DNA from: Verrucomicrobiota bacterium
GTDB taxonomy: Bacteria > Verrucomicrobiota > Verrucomicrobiia > Verrucomicrobiales > DEV007
Length of the DNA: 7,678 bases
Direction of reading: 5' to 3'
NCBI GenBank assembly: GCA_027618625.1
Contig: JAQCER010000126.1
Span: 1-7,678, forward strand
The notes beneath the pieces are model-generated. The model had not been told where the DNA came from, did no database searches, and was given only the letters and a program-made list of their open reading frames with translations. A program made the translations under genes and the position numbers. Below are positions 5,759-7,678 of this stretch, one piece after another (the stretch's first letter is position 1; each line of letters opens with the position of its first letter).

Positions 5759-6538
5759 ATGAGCAGAAAACCTATCATCGCAGCAAACTGGAAGATGAAC
5801 ATGACTCCGCAGGAAACTACGGATTTCATCACGCAGTTCCAGTCCCTCGTCGGCAACGAAAATGGCGCAGACATCGTCATCGCTCCTCCGTTTGTCTCCA
5901 TCGCCGCAGCTGCAGCCTTGCTATCGAACAGCGACAATATTCGCATCGCCGCGCAGAACATGCACAACGAGGCATCAGGTGCGTTCACTGGGGAAATCAG
6001 CTCGATGATGCTGAAGGAACTTTTCGTCAGCTATGTGATCCTCGGCCACAGCGAGCGCCGGGCCATTTTTGGAGAGACTGACGAGTTCATCAACAGGAAG
6101 GTGATCACCGCTCACAGCGCCCGATTGCGTCCGATTCTCTGCGTAGGCGAAACTCTTGAGGAGCGCGACGCTGGACGCATTGAGCAAGTTCTCACCACAC
6201 AACTGACCGGAAGCCTGGCAGACCTCGACAACAAACGGATCGGCGACACCGTCATCGCATACGAGCCCGTGTGGGCGATAGGCACCGGTCGCACCGCCAG
6301 TCCCGAGCAGGCCCAGGAAGCGCACGCCTTCATTCGGGCAAAGTTGACTGAGATCGCAGATGCGGACACCGCAGCAAGAGTTCGTATCCAGTACGGTGGC
6401 AGCGTCAAGCCTTCCAACATGGCGGAACTCATCTCCCAGCCAGACGTCGACGGCGCACTGGTGGGTGGGGCCAGCCTGGAATCGGGTAGCTTCTACGAAA
6501 TCGTGAAAGCCGCCGCCGCACATCACGCCAGCCAGTAA
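5759..6538 (+). CDS. tpiA: triosephosphate isomerase
   Basis: TPI interconverts dihydroxyacetone phosphate and glyceraldehyde 3-phosphate, supplying the substrate of GAPDH. The 259-residue protein is a full-length TIM barrel. Active-site residues are Asn10 and Lys12 (AANWKMN), His97 (ILGHSERR) and Glu169 (AYEPVWAIGTG). Flexible loop 6 is AIGTGRTA (173-180). The phosphate-binding segments are YGGSVK (212-217) and GALVGGASL (232-240). The start ATG 5759 gives MSRKPIIAANWKMN, as expected; no Shine-Dalgarno is seen. It is the last gene of the plus-strand glycolytic cluster and faces a convergent minus-strand gene whose stop is 29 bp away. A secG gene, which follows tpiA in many bacteria, is absent here. 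Confidence 0.97.
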   Translation: MSRKPIIAANWKMNMTPQETTDFITQFQSLVGNENGADIVIAPPFVSIAAAAALLSNSDNIRIAAQNMHNEASGAFTGEISSMMLKELFVSYVILGHSERRAIFGETDEFINRKVITAHSARLRPILCVGETLEERDAGRIEQVLTTQLTGSLADLDNKRIGDTVIAYEPVWAIGTGRTASPEQAQEAHAFIRAKLTEIADADTAARVRIQYGGSVKPSNMAELISQPDVDGALVGGASLESGSFYEIVKAAAAHHASQ

Positions 6539-6547
6539 GCACTGGCG
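6526..6547. other. overlapping alternative hairpins at the tpiA stop
   Basis: Two mutually exclusive 6-bp hairpins overlap the TAA stop: gccagt (6531-6536) with actggc (6541-6546), and cgccag (6526-6531) with ctggcg (6542-6547). A further ggtgg/ccacc stem follows at about 6551-6565. None has a T-run, so these are not convincing intrinsic terminators. They occupy the junction of two convergent genes, where a 3'-end structure would be expected. Confidence 0.3.
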
Positions 6548-6567
6548 ACTGGTGGTATCGGCCACCG

Positions 6568-6831
6568 TCATGAATACAAGGCAAATGGAATGGCAGCAAG
6601 GGCAATGGCCAGGGATACGTAGACCCAGACTAAATCCATTTTCGTCGGATGAAGACGCCTGCGGGATAAAACTACTGAAATGACAACGAAGTAAGGGATA
6701 GCACCAATTAGCGCTGCCCTCGTCGTTCTGCCGCCATCAAGAATCGGTGCTGTCTGGAATCCGAGAACAAAGATCACGGCCGCACCAATCGAGAAGCTCA
6801 ACGCTGGATGAATTACGTTCCTCCGGGCCAT
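6568..6831 (-). CDS. small three-helix membrane protein of unknown function
   Basis: An 87-residue product with three hydrophobic segments: about 10-29 (ALSFSIGAAVIFVLGF), 38-56 (RAALIGAIPYFVVISVVLS) and 66-85 (DLVWVYVSLAIALAAIPFAL). Basic residues precede the first (MARRN) and sit in the loop after the second (SRRRLHPTK), so the second-third loop is probably cytoplasmic by the positive-inside rule. This is a coherent inner-membrane protein, which supports it being a real gene. No domain is recognised. The start is ATG at 6831 with no clear Shine-Dalgarno, and the stop is TGA. It converges on tpiA. It does not appear to be part of the glycolytic unit. Confidence 0.6.
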   Translation of the reverse strand: MARRNVIHPALSFSIGAAVIFVLGFQTAPILDGGRTTRAALIGAIPYFVVISVVLSRRRLHPTKMDLVWVYVSLAIALAAIPFALYS

Positions 6832-6909
6832 GGCAACATCACAAAGTCAGCTCTTGGAATAAGGATCTACGGATCTGAGTGAAGGTTTCATAGCCAAGGA
6901 ATCTCACCA

Positions 6910-7040
6910 GCGACGAACGTCCTAAGGCCTGCGAGCCCTGCCGAGGGTGCGGCTTCCATTCGGAACGGTGTTAAAGCTAGGGTGATTCATCAAAAACTCA
7001 ATGCGGAGCAGGGCTTGGCCAGCGCCTGCTTGTTCGGCGC
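6910..7040 (-). repeat. attC-like imperfect inverted repeat downstream of the orphan gene
   Basis: On the minus strand, 18 bp after the stop of the 152-residue gene, a 131-bp imperfect palindrome begins. Its outer arms are GCGCCGAAC (7040-7032) and its near complement ending GTTCGTCGC (6918-6910), matching at 8 of 9 positions. The inner arms are AGCCCTGC (7015-7008) and GCAGGGCT (6941-6934), matching perfectly. The stretches between outer and inner arms are similar but unequal in length (16 and 15 bases). Outer core sites GCCGAAC and GTTCGTC, an imperfect double-arm palindrome, a size near the upper attC range, and a place just after a gene's stop on the same strand all resemble an integron cassette recombination site. 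R' departs from the strict GTTRRRY consensus, and no integrase is in the window. Confidence 0.35.
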
Positions 7041-7058
7041 TTGCATGTTGCAGTGGGA

Positions 7059-7517
7059 TCATTCCTCGGGCGGGTTGAGTTTGTTCGTGCAGTCGCATGC
7101 TATCAGATAATCCTCGGTTACACTCTCGGCGAAACCCAAGAAGAAATCTAGATGTGCAGAAAGGTTTTCGACAAGTCTGTTGAATGGAATCCGGTCGATC
7201 AGAAGTCGAGGGCCACTCCATCGAACGAGATCATCGAAATCGTCAATCCAAGCGGCCGCAAAAACTGAGTAGTGAATCTCAGGGAAAAATTCCTCGTACT
7301 TCTTGCCGGACTCATCCATGCCCATTGACAAGTGTATGGTACGAATAATCCGTTCGCGCTTGAAAATGCGAAGATCGGGGTAGTATCCCCAAGATCCGTT
7401 CTCGACATGCCCTTCGAGTTTGTAGCCGTGTTTCAACGCAAAGCTTGAGAACGGTTCCCGGATCTCAGCGAGGTGTTCACCAAGTCGCAGGTAGTCTTCG
7501 ATTGTCTCGAGTGGCAT
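7059..7517 (-). CDS. orphan soluble protein of unknown function, possibly a gene cassette
   Basis: A 152-residue product starting MPLETIEDYLRLGEHLAEIR and ending CTNKLNPPEE. It has no signal peptide or membrane segment. It is acidic and rich in aromatic residues (GSWGYYPDLRIF at 41-52; a YEEFFPEIHYSVFAAAWIDDFDDLVRW segment). It reads as an alpha/beta domain protein, and the even residue composition supports a real gene. I do not recognise the family. Small orphan proteins of this look are common among integron cassettes and polymorphic-toxin immunity proteins, but I can only note the resemblance in style. A purine-rich GAAGAAG directly before the ATG may serve as a ribosome binding site. The attC-like repeat 18 bp past its TGA stop suggests it may be a captured cassette. 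Confidence 0.65.
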   Translation of the reverse strand: MPLETIEDYLRLGEHLAEIREPFSSFALKHGYKLEGHVENGSWGYYPDLRIFKRERIIRTIHLSMGMDESGKKYEEFFPEIHYSVFAAAWIDDFDDLVRWSGPRLLIDRIPFNRLVENLSAHLDFFLGFAESVTEDYLIACDCTNKLNPPEE

Positions 7518-7678
7518 CTTCTTCGCCGAGACCTTATGGGAGAGCCCGCTGGCCAGCGAACGCGTGCGGGTGGTTTAACGAAAATTCAGAGCGGCAGTGT
7601 GCTCGGGGCTCTTGAACTCGCGTGCTCGCCTGCCGTAGCAGCAGGTTACCGCATTTATTTTCACGGTGTCTCTGCGGA
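7518..7678. other. right edge: no gene seen; one hairpin
   Basis: This is the region upstream of the orphan minus-strand gene and should contain its promoter or, if it is a cassette, the preceding recombination site. A 6-bp stem pairs cggcag (7592-7597) with ctgccg (7630-7635). The outer words gtttaac (7573-7579) and gttacc (7645-7650) flank it, but they pair poorly. I find no coding frame that I would accept before the window ends. Confidence 0.3.

Noticed and set aside
5374..5988. 204-codon minus-strand frame across the pgk-tpiA junction
   Set aside because: It is antisense to conserved PGK and TPI coding sequence and has a low-complexity Ala/Ser/Pro/Met composition.
1..7678. CRISPR arrays, tRNA or rRNA genes, insertion sequences
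   Set aside because: I read the window for regularly spaced repeats, cloverleaf-like sequences, rRNA signatures and transposase motifs and found none.

Overview
The window looks like chromosomal DNA from a free-living bacterium, most likely Verrucomicrobiota or a related Planctomycetota-Verrucomicrobiota lineage. This is inferred from the style of the TrpD, GAPDH, PGK and TPI proteins, the gap-pgk-tpiA order, the lack of good Shine-Dalgarno sequences before the housekeeping starts, and a myxobacterial/planctomycete-like retron reverse transcriptase. It is not proven from sequence alone. Stop codons behave as in the standard bacterial code.

Layout, left to right. (1) 1-155: the 3' end of an unidentified gene whose product ends in a run of eight aspartates. 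(2) 174-1610: a complete-looking retron. A structured RNA (about 174-338) is closed by a perfect 14-bp inverted repeat (181-194 with 316-329), extended by a further outer helix. It sits 28 bp before a 414-residue retron-type reverse transcriptase with YADD, VTG and related motifs and a ~130-residue N-terminal extension. After the TGA stop the same frame stays open for 59 protein-like codons, to 1790. (3) 1791-2074: a gap with no convincing gene. (4) 2075-3115: trpD (tryptophan biosynthesis). (5) 3396-6538: the lower-glycolysis cluster gap, pgk, tpiA, with a strong hairpin-plus-T-run terminator or attenuator between gap and pgk. (6) 6568-7517, minus strand: a small three-helix membrane protein and a 152-residue orphan protein. 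A 131-bp imperfect inverted repeat resembling an integron attC site lies just beyond the orphan's stop.

How the parts relate. GAPDH, PGK and TPI catalyse neighbouring steps of glycolysis. TrpD catalyses the second committed step of tryptophan synthesis and is probably transcribed separately. The retron is the accessory element of most interest: its RNA would be both template and primer for a branched RNA-DNA molecule made by the adjacent RT. Retrons of this general kind are known as anti-phage systems that carry an effector, but no clear effector gene lies downstream here. Candidates are the truncated upstream gene, the N-terminal extension of the RT, or the short sequence after the RT stop.
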